From contig DDBK01000084.1 in assembly GCA_002333095.1 (NCBI GenBank), positions 11,882 through 18,624 of the forward strand: a stretch of DNA of 6,743 nucleotides, given 5' to 3'. The translations under genes and the position numbers were made by a program. Source of the DNA: Cellvibrionales bacterium UBA2034. GTDB lineage: Bacteria; Pseudomonadota; Gammaproteobacteria; Pseudomonadales; UBA7239. Numbering within the stretch: position 1 is the first letter of the stretch; each line of letters starts with the position of its first letter. Below are positions 1 through 6,662 of the stretch, one piece after another. Below the pieces are notes generated by a model, which searched no databases, was not told the DNA's origin, and saw only the letters and a list, made by a program, of their open reading frames with translations.

Positions 1-1195
1 CCGAGAGAGCTTCCGCCACATAACGATTGCGTACTTTGGCAATCGCCGCTTTGGGATCAGCGATATGGCGGTTGATTTCACCGCTCACCGGATAAGCCTG
101 CATACGCTCATGCACCAGCTGCGACAATGTCTTACCACTACGGCAAACCAACTCTGCCACCAGCAACCAGGGAATCATGCCTGAATCACAATAAGCAAAA
201 TCGCGGAAATAATGGTGCGCACTCATTTCGCCACCATAGACCGCATCTTCCTTCCGCATACGCTCCTTGATGAAAGCATGTCCTGTTTTACTCTGGACGG
301 CACGGCCACCAAATTCCTTGCAGACGGCTATTGTGTTCCAGGTCAGGCGCGGATCATGCACGATCGCAGCGCCCTTGTTCCTGATCAGGAATGCTTCCGC
401 CAACAACCCCACCAGATAGTAGCCTTCCACAAACCCACCTTTTTCATCAAAGAAAAAGCAGCGGTCAAAATCTCCATCCCAGGCGATACCAAGATCCGCG
501 CCGGATTTTTTCAATGCTTCGATGGTTGGCGCACGATTTTCTTCCAGCAGTGGATTGGGTACGCCGTTCGGGAAAGTACCGTCCGGGTTGTGGTGCACCT
601 TGATGATTTCAAACGGCAAATGCTTCTCGATCTGGTCAATCACCAGCCCGGCACCGCCATTGCCGGCATTCATCACCAGCTTCAGCGGTTTGAGCGCTGC
701 GCGATCAATGTATGTCAGCAAATGCTCGATATACGCTGCACGCGTGTCCTGCAGCTTGTAACTACCCTCACGCAAAGGTTTTGCAAATACGCCGCCTTCC
801 GCCAGTGACTGGATATCATTCAAACCGGTGTCGCCACTGATGGGGCGTGAACCTTCGCGCACAAACTTCATGCCGTTGTAATCCATCGGGTTATGGCTGG
901 CTGTTACGGCAATACCACCATCAACACCGAGATGAAAAGTAGCGAAATAGATTTCTTCCGTACCACACAAACCGATATCGATAACATCAGCACCCTGCTC
1001 ACGCAAACCACGCACCAATGCTGCGGATAACTGCGGGCTGGACAGACGGATATCATGGCCGACCACCACTGATTTTGCGCCAAGAAATTGCACAAATGCT
1101 CGGCCAATACGGTAAGCAATATCTTCATTGATCTGATCAGGCACACGACCACGCACGTCGTAGGCTTTAAAACAGTCTATTTTTATCTGGCTCAT
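1..1195 (-). CDS. manB: Phosphomannomutase/phosphoglucomutase, CpsG/ManB type (3' end cut by window edge)
   Basis: This cytosolic enzyme of the alpha-D-phosphohexomutase family interconverts hexose-6-phosphate and hexose-1-phosphate, feeding GDP-mannose and possibly UDP-glucose synthesis. The first 398 codons are visible. They hold the catalytic phosphoserine loop TASHNP (residues 98-103, Ser100), the metal-binding loop DGDFDR (240-245) and the sugar-binding loop GEMSAHH (322-328). The early CFKAYDVRG segment and long stretches around residues 75-125 and 300-350 closely follow my recollection of E. coli CpsG, which is about 456 residues. About 55-60 residues, including the C-terminal phosphate-binding domain, therefore lie beyond the left edge. 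The ATG at 1193-1195 begins [13 protein letters not shown], the normal family start. No strong Shine-Dalgarno precedes it, and galU ends 18 bases upstream, so translational coupling is likely. The family is certain; whether it prefers mannose or glucose, as in AlgC-like bifunctional enzymes, cannot be read from the sequence. Confidence 0.95.
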   Translation of the reverse strand, partial: MSQIKIDCFKAYDVRGRVPDQINEDIAYRIGRAFVQFLGAKSVVVGHDIRLSSPQLSAALVRGLREQGADVIDIGLCGTEEIYFATFHLGVDGGIAVTASHNPMDYNGMKFVREGSRPISGDTGLNDIQSLAEGGVFAKPLREGSYKLQDTRAAYIEHLLTYIDRAALKPLKLVMNAGNGGAGLVIDQIEKHLPFEIIKVHHNPDGTFPNGVPNPLLEENRAPTIEALKKSGADLGIAWDGDFDRCFFFDEKGGFVEGYYLVGLLAEAFLIRNKGAAIVHDPRLTWNTIAVCKEFGGRAVQSKTGHAFIKERMRKEDAVYGGEMSAHHYFRDFAYCDSGMIPWLLVAELVCRSGKTLSQLVHERMQAYPVSGEINRHIADPKAAIAKVRNRYVAEALS

Positions 1196-1207
1196 CTGCT
1201 TCAATCC

Positions 1208-1219
1208 GCCTGATCAGGC
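1208..1219. repeat. 12-base perfect palindrome at the galU stop codon
   Basis: The bases GCCTGATCAGGC read identically on both strands. They contain the galU stop codon (TGA on the minus strand, 1214-1216) and lie 13 bases before the phosphomannomutase start. There is no spacer for a normal loop and no following T-run, so it does not look like a terminator. It may be chance or a minor structure in the galU-manB mRNA. Confidence 0.5.
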
Positions 1220-2053
1220 TTTAGGTTTGCGATAAATGTTCTCATAAACATATTGAGTGGCCTCAACATAGCCCTCGACGCTACCACAATCATAACGCGT
1301 GCCCTTGAAGCGATACGCCAACACTGCACCTTCTTGCGCCTGCTGCAACAACGCATCCGTGAGTTGCACTTCCCCTCCTTTACCTGGCGGGGTTTTTTCA
1401 AGGATGTCAAAAATATCCGGCGTCAAAATGTAGCGGCCGATAATTGCCATATTGCTTGGCGCTTCAGCAAGCTTGGGTTTTTCTACCATGTTGGAAACGC
1501 GGAAAATATTTTCCTTCAGTTTTTCGCCTTCAATCACACCGAATTTCTCGATGTCTTCGCCATCCACTTCCTGGATGGCAACAATGCTGCAGCGGAACTG
1601 TTTGTACAGCTTTACCATTTGCGCCATTACACCAGCGCCATCAGCGGCGGGCATACACAAGTCATCTGACAAGATAACGCCAAAAGCATTTTCACCCACC
1701 AGTCGGCGCCCCGTCAGGATGGCATGCCCAAGACCTTTCATCTCACGCTGGCGTGTAAAAGAAAATGAACAACTGTCCATTACATGGCGGATACTTTCGA
1801 GATACTTTTCCTTGCCTGTACCGGCAATCTGGTGCTCCAGTTCATAATTGAGATCGAAATGGTCTTCGATAGCGCGCTTGCCACGACCCGTCACAAAACA
1901 GATTTCATTCAGCCCCGCTTCCAGCGCTTCTTCAACACCGTATTGCACCAGCGGCTTGTTTACCACCGGCAACATTTCCTTGGGCATGGATTTGGTAGCC
2001 GGTAAAAAGCGCGTGCCATAACCGGCAACCGGGAACAAGCATTTGTTAATCAT
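1214..2053 (-). CDS. galU: UTP--glucose-1-phosphate uridylyltransferase (UDP-glucose pyrophosphorylase)
   Basis: GalU makes UDP-glucose from UTP and glucose-1-phosphate in the cytosol, supplying LPS core, exopolysaccharide and other glucosyl transfers. The 279-residue product has the usual family length. The N-terminal nucleotide-binding signature GYGTRFLPATKSMPKEMLP spans residues 11-29 (G-x-G-T-R with the conserved lysines). The sugar-nucleotide/metal motif LSDD lies at 128-131, the conserved VEKP at 190-193 and GGEVQLTDAL at 226-235. The ATG start at 2051-2053 has an AGGA ribosome-binding element a few bases upstream and places the signature at the expected distance from the N-terminus. 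The gene is first of a leftward pair with the phosphomannomutase, which fits a nucleotide-sugar operon. It is divergent from fabA, and a palindrome lies over its candidate promoter. Confidence 0.97.
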   Translation of the reverse strand: MINKCLFPVAGYGTRFLPATKSMPKEMLPVVNKPLVQYGVEEALEAGLNEICFVTGRGKRAIEDHFDLNYELEHQIAGTGKEKYLESIRHVMDSCSFSFTRQREMKGLGHAILTGRRLVGENAFGVILSDDLCMPAADGAGVMAQMVKLYKQFRCSIVAIQEVDGEDIEKFGVIEGEKLKENIFRVSNMVEKPKLAEAPSNMAIIGRYILTPDIFDILEKTPPGKGGEVQLTDALLQQAQEGAVLAYRFKGTRYDCGSVEGYVEATQYVYENIYRKPKA

Positions 2054-2094
2054 GGATAATCCTGTCTGTAAAATGGCCTGTTAATGGGGATGAC

Positions 2095-2124
2095 TTTATT
2101 CTGCTTCAGACGGTGAAATTTCAA
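2095..2124 (-). promoter_or_regulatory. Candidate sigma70 promoter for galU
   Basis: Read on the minus strand, TTGAAA (2119-2124, five of six matches to TTGACA) is followed after 18 bases by AATAAA (2095-2100, four of six matches to TATAAT). This would give a galU leader of roughly 35-40 bases. The -10 is poor and the spacing is at the long end, so this is a weak prediction made from the consensus alone. The -35 lies inside the palindrome at 2113-2130. Confidence 0.35.
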
Positions 2125-2130
2125 TTTCAC
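2113..2130. promoter_or_regulatory. 18-base palindrome in the galU-fabA spacer, possible operator
   Basis: GTGAAATT (2113-2120) and AATTTCAC (2123-2130) are perfect reverse complements separated by two bases. The size and near-continuous symmetry are typical of a dimeric helix-turn-helix repressor site. It overlaps the candidate galU -35 and lies about 70 bases upstream of the fabA -35. It does not match the FadR, FabR or PsrA consensus as I remember them, so no regulator is named. It is AT-rich with a 2-base spacer and no T-run after it, so it is not a terminator hairpin. Confidence 0.5.
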
Positions 2131-2196
2131 GGGGCGCTAGGATACAGGATTCTGCCTTGCCTACAATCAATGCAAATCAAGCAGCCGCAAGGGTTT

Positions 2197-2217
2197 TTGC
2201 TGGACAAGCGCCAGCCA
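2197..2217. promoter_or_regulatory. Inverted repeat over the fabA promoter, possible operator
   Basis: GCTGG (2199-2203) and CCAGC (2211-2215) form a 5-base inverted repeat with a 7-base centre. One further matching pair lies at each end after a single mismatch (T2197 with A2217). The element covers the fabA -35 and most of the promoter spacer, where a bound repressor or activator would act. The TGG-N7-CCA spacing differs from the TGG-N5-CCA core of the E. coli FadR site. The short arms mean it could be chance. Confidence 0.3.
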
Positions 2218-2228
2218 ACCGCTAAAAT
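2201..2228 (+). promoter_or_regulatory. Probable sigma70 promoter for fabA(-fabB)
   Basis: TGGACA (2201-2206, five of six matches to TTGACA) and TAAAAT (2223-2228, five of six matches to TATAAT) are separated by 16 bases. The predicted transcription start is near 2235, about 30 bases before the fabA ATG, leaving room for the GGGA ribosome-binding element at 2253-2256. It is the best-matching promoter in the window, identified by consensus only. Confidence 0.6.
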
Positions 2229-2264
2229 CACGGACTTTTGTAAACAGGGATCGGGAATACCGGC

Positions 2265-2780
2265 ATGGCCAGACAAAGTTCCTTTAATCGTGATGAATTA
2301 GTGGCCTGCGGCCACGGCGAGCTATTCGGCCCGGGCAACGCTCGCCTCCCTGTTGCCAATATGTTGATGGTCGATCGTGTCATCCATATTTCAGAAGAAG
2401 GCGGCAAATATGGCAAGGGCGAAATCATTGCCGAACTGGATATACACCCTGACCTGTGGTTTTTTGGCTGCCACTTCATATCAGACCCTGTGATGCCCGG
2501 CTGTCTTGGCCTGGATGCGATGTGGCAACTGGTAGGATTCTATCTCGGCTGGAAAGGCAACCCGGGGCGCGGACGGGCGTTAGGCGCAGGTGAAGTCAAG
2601 TTCACCGGGCAAGTGCTGCCCACCGCTAAAAAAGTGACCTACCACATCCACCTGAGCCGCGTGATTGAACGCAAACTGATCATGGGTATTGCCGATGGTG
2701 TGATGTCAGTGGATGGCAAGGAGATTTATCACACCAAGGATCTCAAAGTTGGCCTGTTTACCAGCACGGAAAATTTCTGA
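2265..2780 (+). CDS. fabA: 3-hydroxydecanoyl-[ACP] dehydratase/isomerase
   Basis: FabA dehydrates 3-hydroxydecanoyl-ACP and isomerises trans-2- to cis-3-decenoyl-ACP, the branch point of anaerobic unsaturated fatty acid synthesis in type II FAS. The 171-residue product has the standard length. The catalytic histidine is His70 in WFFGCHF and the catalytic aspartate is Asp84 in [12 protein letters not shown]. The segments [20 protein letters not shown] (103-122) and DLKVGLF near the C-terminus are family hallmarks. These features separate it from FabZ, which is shorter and has Glu instead of Asp. The ATG is preceded at 8 bases by GGGA, and the N-terminal length agrees with the E. coli protein. 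It is followed after 77 bases by fabB, its functional partner, with no convincing terminator between. Nothing in the sequence is atypical. Confidence 0.98.
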   Translation: MARQSSFNRDELVACGHGELFGPGNARLPVANMLMVDRVIHISEEGGKYGKGEIIAELDIHPDLWFFGCHFISDPVMPGCLGLDAMWQLVGFYLGWKGNPGRGRALGAGEVKFTGQVLPTAKKVTYHIHLSRVIERKLIMGIADGVMSVDGKEIYHTKDLKVGLFTSTENF

Positions 2781-2857
2781 GGGGCTTGATGGGCTGCACC
2801 ACCCCAATCTCGCTATGCCATAATAAGCACAGTTAAATTTCTAGATGAGGTTAGAAC

Positions 2858-4069
2858 ATGAGACGAGTTGTCGTCACCGGTCTGGGTATCACTTCTTGCC
2901 TTGGCAACAATGCCGCCGACGTGACTCATTCCTTGCGCGAAGGCCTCTCGGGAATCCGTTTCAATGACACTTATCGGGATCTTGGCTTTCGTAGCCATGT
3001 GTCCGGTTCTGTGCATCTGAACCTCAGTGAGCTGATAGACCGCAAGATCCTGCGTTTCATGGGCGACGCCGCTGCTTTTGCTTACCTCGCCATGCAACAA
3101 GCGATTACTGATGCCGGCCTTGAGGCACACGAAGTGTCTACCCCCCGCGCCGGCCTCATTATGGGTTCCGGTGGCGCATCCTCATCCAATCAGGTAGAAG
3201 CAGCGGATATCCTGCGCAGCAAAGGCCTGAAGCGCGTAGGACCCTACCGAGTGACCCAGACCATGGGGTCAACTGTATCCGCCTGCCTTGCTACACCCTT
3301 CCAGATCAAGGGCGTGAACTATTCCATCTCGTCGGCCTGTGCGACCAGCGCACATTGCATCGGCAATGCGATGGAATTGATCCAGCTCGGAAAACAGGAC
3401 ATCGTCTTTGCCGGTGGCGGCGAAGAGGAGCACTGGTCCTTGTCCTGCCTGTTTGATGCGATGGGTGCGCTCTCAACCCAGTACAACGCTACCCCGGAAA
3501 AAGCATCCCGTGCTTATGATGCACATCGCGATGGCTTCGTCATCGCAGGCGGTGGCGGCTGTCTGGTGCTCGAAGAACTGGAGCACGCCAAAGCGCGCGG
3601 TGCAAAAATCTACGCCGAACTCGTGGGCTACGGTGCTACGTCCGACGGTTACGACATGGTAGCGCCGTCTGGTGAAGGTGCCACCCGCTGTATCCAGCAA
3701 GCAATGGCCACCGTCACTGGCAGCATTGATTACATCAACGCACACGGCACCAGCACCCCGGTCGGTGATCTGGCAGAGTTGAGGGCAGTAAAAGCTGCTT
3801 TTGGCGATGCTATCCCGCGCATCAGTTCCACCAAATCCCTGTCTGGCCATTCGCTCGGCGCGGCCGGCGTGCAGGAAGCCATCTACTCACTACTGATGCA
3901 GCAACACAGCTTCATTGCGGCTTCTGCCAATATTGAAACCCTGGATCCCGAAGCCGAGGGCATGCCCATTGTGCAGCAACGTATCGACAACGTTGATCTG
4001 CAGCGCGTGATGTCCAACAGCTTCGGTTTTGGCGGCACCAACGCCACGCTGGTATTCCAGAAAATCTGA
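2858..4069 (+). CDS. fabB: Beta-ketoacyl-ACP synthase I
   Basis: FabB condenses malonyl-ACP with acyl-ACP. In particular it elongates the cis-3-decenoyl-ACP made by FabA, so the two genes together commit flux to unsaturated fatty acids. The 403 residues match the family length. The nucleophile is Cys161 in [10 protein letters not shown], and the decarboxylation histidines are His296 ([11 protein letters not shown]) and His331 ([11 protein letters not shown]), with Lys326 between them. The glycine-rich [14 protein letters not shown] closes the thiolase fold at residues 387-400. The positions, and FabB-like stretches such as [21 protein letters not shown] (186-206), favour FabB over FabF. The ATG has a good GAGG Shine-Dalgarno at 2847-2850, seven bases upstream. 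Its close position behind fabA suggests cotranscription. No separate promoter is convincing in the 77-base gap, although a lone CATAAT at 2819-2824 could be a -10. Confidence 0.97.
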   Translation: MRRVVVTGLGITSCLGNNAADVTHSLREGLSGIRFNDTYRDLGFRSHVSGSVHLNLSELIDRKILRFMGDAAAFAYLAMQQAITDAGLEAHEVSTPRAGLIMGSGGASSSNQVEAADILRSKGLKRVGPYRVTQTMGSTVSACLATPFQIKGVNYSISSACATSAHCIGNAMELIQLGKQDIVFAGGGEEEHWSLSCLFDAMGALSTQYNATPEKASRAYDAHRDGFVIAGGGGCLVLEELEHAKARGAKIYAELVGYGATSDGYDMVAPSGEGATRCIQQAMATVTGSIDYINAHGTSTPVGDLAELRAVKAAFGDAIPRISSTKSLSGHSLGAAGVQEAIYSLLMQQHSFIAASANIETLDPEAEGMPIVQQRIDNVDLQRVMSNSFGFGGTNATLVFQKI

Positions 4070-4163
4070 TCATCCGCTTTCAATGCTGTCTGCAGCCAAA
4101 CGCACAGGCTGGCTATTCCTGCGCTATTATTGCTGTTGATGATGCATTGCGGAGAACAAAGCC

Positions 4164-5075
4164 ATGACAGACAGCAGCACAGTGGCGTACTGCCCGGTTA
4201 GCGTCTACCGGGCAGAATGGACTGAAGAACAAGACAGCATTCTTGCAAGACGAAAATCACTGCTGCCTGACATGGACGGCGAGCATGTTTTTGATGCCAA
4301 TTCTCACCACTACCTGGCTGCCATCAATGATGAGCCTGCAGGCTATTTGTGTGTTGATGCCGATGGCCATATCAGCCTGGCGGCTTCCTCCCAGGCACAC
4401 GCCAATGACATCGCCGATGCCTTGCTCCGTTATGCCGTCCTGGATGGACCACGGCGTGGCGTATCACAATTGTCTGCGCCAGCTGCACATCCGTGGAAGG
4501 ACTCCTTGCTTAAACTCAATTTTTCTACCAGCAACAGCCCGCACGACAAAATCCTGACACTCTTCCTCCCGCCAGACCGCAGTTTTATTGCGAGCGGCTC
4601 AGAACTGGTGCGTCTTGATCAAGTGGATACCTTCCAGCAATTTGCCGTGCAGTTGGCAAAACAAGCGCGTTTTTCTGTTGTGATTTTCAGCGAAGACCTG
4701 GAAGCCTGGTTGTATGACAACGAAAACTTCGCCGAAGCGATCATGGAACTGGTGCAGAAGAGCCGCAACAGTAGCGTGCGCTTTCTGGTGCGTGATACAA
4801 AGGCCTTGCTGGAACGCGGTCACAGATTGCTCAGGGTAAGTCACCGTGCATCTGACAAGATACAGATTCGAAAGCTGCCAACCATGTTGTCTGAACGATA
4901 TCCGAGTTATCTGATTGCTGACGATAACGGCTTGTTGTTCCGGCAAGATCCGCAAGTTATCCATGGCATCGGTTATACCGACTACCGCGCGCGTGTCAAA
5001 CCGCTGCTGGAAGAATTCAAGTTGCTGTGGGCGCGCTCCACCACAGATGCCGACTTGCGTCAGCACACCATCTGA
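4164..5075 (+). CDS. Degenerate GNAT-like protein with C-terminal DUF7931-like domain, function unknown
   Basis: This predicted cytosolic protein of 303 residues has no signal peptide or membrane helix. Residues about 12-137 follow the layout of ElaA/YjcF-like GNAT acyltransferases: a strand with ADGHI (66-70), a helix DIADALLRYAVL (82-93), then WKDSLLKLNF (111-120) where active enzymes carry FYxRLGF. The acetyl-CoA pyrophosphate loop (R-G-x-G-x-G/A), expected before the helix, is replaced by QAHAND (77-82), so acyltransferase activity is doubtful. Residues about 145-300 resemble the family I know as DUF7931, a PLD-like fold, with FSEDLEAWLYDN (175-186), VRFLVRDTKALLERGHRLL (205-223) and DDNGLLFR (253-260). 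No HxK catalytic motif is present. GGAG at 4151-4154 lies 9 bases before the ATG. The start of the next gene is only 3 bases past the stop, so the two are surely cotranscribed. The domain call is from memory of family patterns and the function is unknown. Confidence 0.8.
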   Translation: MTDSSTVAYCPVSVYRAEWTEEQDSILARRKSLLPDMDGEHVFDANSHHYLAAINDEPAGYLCVDADGHISLAASSQAHANDIADALLRYAVLDGPRRGVSQLSAPAAHPWKDSLLKLNFSTSNSPHDKILTLFLPPDRSFIASGSELVRLDQVDTFQQFAVQLAKQARFSVVIFSEDLEAWLYDNENFAEAIMELVQKSRNSSVRFLVRDTKALLERGHRLLRVSHRASDKIQIRKLPTMLSERYPSYLIADDNGLLFRQDPQVIHGIGYTDYRARVKPLLEEFKLLWARSTTDADLRQHTI

Positions 5076-5078
5076 TTT

Positions 5079-5954
5079 ATGAAACAGACACTGAAAAAAA
5101 CGTTCGCCATCACGCTGTTCACTGTCTGTTGTTTATTCATAACTGCCGCTTCTGCTGATGAAAATACCGTGCGTGTTTATACGCTGCGATACCAGATAGC
5201 TGAATCCTTGCTGCCCACCATCAACAATATTCTCTTGTCTGGCGAAAGCATCAACGCGTACAACAATGAACTGGTGGTGAATGCATCCTCCGCTAGTCAG
5301 GACAATGTTGCACAATTGCTGCAAGTGCTGGATAAACCCTTACGCAGTATCCTGATCAGCGTTCGCAACGACAGCGCAGGAAATAGCGTGAACAATAACG
5401 CGAGCATCAGCGGCGGAATTCGCACTGGAGAAGTGTATCTTGGCGCAGGCGGCCCTGTTTACCGTGAACAGCGTGGAAACAATAGCGGCGTTATCATTCA
5501 GGGGAATGGTGTACGCGTGCAAAGCAGTCATGAAGTCCGCCAGACATCCAGCCAGCAGGAGCAGAGAGTTCGTGCGATTGAAGGCTCCCCGGCCTGGATC
5601 AGCACGGGACAATCCATTCCCTATCGCGGTACAGACCAGTGGGGCAACGCGATTGTTGAATACGAAAATGCGGACCGGGGATTCTATGTGACTGCACGCA
5701 TCATCGGCGACAGGGTGCAGCTGGACATTTCCACCAGCAATGACCAACTCAGTGAAGATCCCCGCAAACGCCGTATCGGCATTATCGACACACAACACTT
5801 ACAGACTACAACAAGCGGCAGTATTGGCGAATGGATTCACCTTGGTGGAATCCGCTTGCAGGATAATTCTGACGGGCGTAGCTACACCAGCAACAATAGC
5901 AACGATGGCAGCACTATCAGTGACATTTCAGTCCGGGTTGTGCCGCTGGATTGA
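5079..5954 (+). CDS. Exported secretin-like (NolW/secretin_N) protein, short form
   Basis: The 291-residue product begins with a Sec signal peptide: KQTLKK, a hydrophobic core at residues 8-23 and an ASA cleavage site giving a mature start at Asp27. No lipobox is present. Residues about 31-97 look like a secretin N-domain (NolW-like): VYTLRYQIAESLLPTIN, NELVVNAS, then the typical LLQVLDKPLRSILISV (80-95). A Gly/Asn-rich linker (about 98-145) and a Gln-rich stretch (155-162) follow. Residues about 163-260 resemble a reduced secretin core: VRAIEGSPAWISTGQSIPY and RGFYVTARIIGDRVQLDIS (200-218). At about 265 mature residues it is far shorter than pore-forming secretins (generally 400-700), and the usual pore-lining region is not evident. 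It is probably periplasmic or outer-membrane associated. The ATG lies 3 bases after the upstream stop with no Shine-Dalgarno, implying translational coupling. No type II/IV secretion or pilus genes accompany it. Confidence 0.8.
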   Translation: MKQTLKKTFAITLFTVCCLFITAASADENTVRVYTLRYQIAESLLPTINNILLSGESINAYNNELVVNASSASQDNVAQLLQVLDKPLRSILISVRNDSAGNSVNNNASISGGIRTGEVYLGAGGPVYREQRGNNSGVIIQGNGVRVQSSHEVRQTSSQQEQRVRAIEGSPAWISTGQSIPYRGTDQWGNAIVEYENADRGFYVTARIIGDRVQLDISTSNDQLSEDPRKRRIGIIDTQHLQTTTSGSIGEWIHLGGIRLQDNSDGRSYTSNNSNDGSTISDISVRVVPLD

Positions 5955-6569
5955 AGCGCTATCATTCTCGAGGCCATGCACCCATTTCTGGGTAGCAAAC
6001 AGCAACAATAAAATCACACATGCCATGAACCACACCACACCCTGGGCGTAGGGGCGATTTTCTTCGTGCATCAGGCAAGGCAAGCTGATATGCAGAATAT
6101 CCAGCACCATAAATACAACACCTGTTGTGAAGGTAACCAGCACGGCATATTCCGCTTCACGCCAACCGCTGATCAGAAACACCATGATAGGCGAACAGAA
6201 CAACAGTGGAATCACCGGTGAACTCCAGCCGCCAGTCAACGCAGTCGACAGTGTGAGCGCCAGAAAAAAAGTGACCGAAAATGCGATACCTGTGATGTAA
6301 AGATTCGCAGATGACTGAAACAGCATGTGTTGTATCACCAACAGGACAATGATGCCGACCAGGCTGGCAATAGCGGGCGTAAAATCGTATGCCGTTGCAA
6401 AATGCAGGATTACCACCAGTAACAACGTAACCAGTGGTGTCGCTATAGAAAACCCCAGAACAGCAACGAGTGTCCGCGCACGAGCGATGGTGGCGGGATC
6501 CGGGTTACTGCGCCAGATACTGTAAGGAATGAAGTTATCGACCAGATCTGCCAGTCTTCTGTTAGACAT
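5928..6569 (-). CDS. Six-helix inner-membrane protein resembling an orphan histidine-kinase sensor domain
   Basis: The 213-residue product is strongly hydrophobic with about six membrane helices (near residues 35-57, 63-81, 89-110, 117-134, 140-160 and 175-194). The soluble lead LADLVDNFIPYSIWRSNPDP and the following ARARTLVAVLGF are typical of the membrane input region of multi-helix sensor histidine kinases or GGDEF proteins. In those proteins a coiled coil and catalytic domain would follow residue 200. Here the reading frame ends after LENDSASIQRHNPD, with no H-box, ATPase or GGDEF part. The start at 6567-6569 was chosen because AAGGAG (6576-6581, minus strand) lies 6 bases upstream. The longer open frame to 6722 would begin with an unlikely basic, cysteine-containing leader and would overlap the divergent gene. 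The last 27 bases overlap the end of the secretin-like gene on the other strand. Family resemblance is from memory and the function is unknown. Confidence 0.75.
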   Translation of the reverse strand: MSNRRLADLVDNFIPYSIWRSNPDPATIARARTLVAVLGFSIATPLVTLLLVVILHFATAYDFTPAIASLVGIIVLLVIQHMLFQSSANLYITGIAFSVTFFLALTLSTALTGGWSSPVIPLLFCSPIMVFLISGWREAEYAVLVTFTTGVVFMVLDILHISLPCLMHEENRPYAQGVVWFMACVILLLLFATQKWVHGLENDSASIQRHNPD

Positions 6570-6573
6570 TCCA

Positions 6574-6581
6574 CTCTCCTT
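6574..6581 (-). promoter_or_regulatory. Strong Shine-Dalgarno fixing the start of the membrane protein gene
   Basis: Read on the minus strand the bases are AAGGAGAG, ending four bases before the ATG at 6567-6569. This is the best ribosome-binding site in the window and decides the internal ATG over upstream in-frame starts. Confidence 0.8.
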
Positions 6582-6594
6582 TTTTATTATCCTG

Positions 6595-6611
6595 GCCGGT
6601 GGAATCCCGGC
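6595..6611. repeat. Short GC-rich hairpin in the divergent spacer
   Basis: GCCGG (6595-6599) and CCGGC (6607-6611) can pair around a 7-base loop. On the minus strand this would sit in the leader of the membrane protein mRNA, about 14 bases before the Shine-Dalgarno. No T-run follows on either strand in the proper place, so it does not resemble an intrinsic terminator. Its role is unknown and it may be chance. Confidence 0.3.
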
Positions 6612-6662
6612 GGCACACATGATATCAAGCAACCGACAAAAGCGCTTGCGGCGGCTGACCGC

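Noticed and set aside
212..808. Plus-strand 198-codon open frame opposite the phosphomannomutase gene
   Set aside because: It is antisense to a clearly conserved enzyme and its translation resembles no protein I know. It is a shadow of the codon pattern on the other strand.
2113..2301. GTG-initiated 62-codon open frame overlapping the start of fabA
   Set aside because: It starts within the palindrome, overlaps the fabA promoter and coding start in another frame, and has no ribosome-binding site or recognisable sequence.
2786..2824. Separate fabB promoter from TTGATG and CATAAT
   Set aside because: The two elements are 27 bases apart, too far for sigma70, and no -35 is found at the correct distance from CATAAT.
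3473..3850. Minus-strand 125-codon open frame inside fabB
   Set aside because: It lies entirely antisense to the catalytic half of fabB, with no ribosome-binding site or domain features.
4093..4111. CAGCC/GGCTG hairpin after fabB as a terminator
   Set aside because: The stem is only five bases with a nine-base loop and no T-run follows. It is not enough for an intrinsic terminator.
4599..5066. Minus-strand 155-codon open frame inside the GNAT/DUF7931 gene
   Set aside because: It is antisense to a gene with coherent domain structure, and the translation is low in recognisable features.
5340..5798. Minus-strand 152-codon open frame inside the secretin-like gene
   Set aside because: It is antisense, without a start context. 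The plus-strand frame has a signal peptide and recognisable domains.
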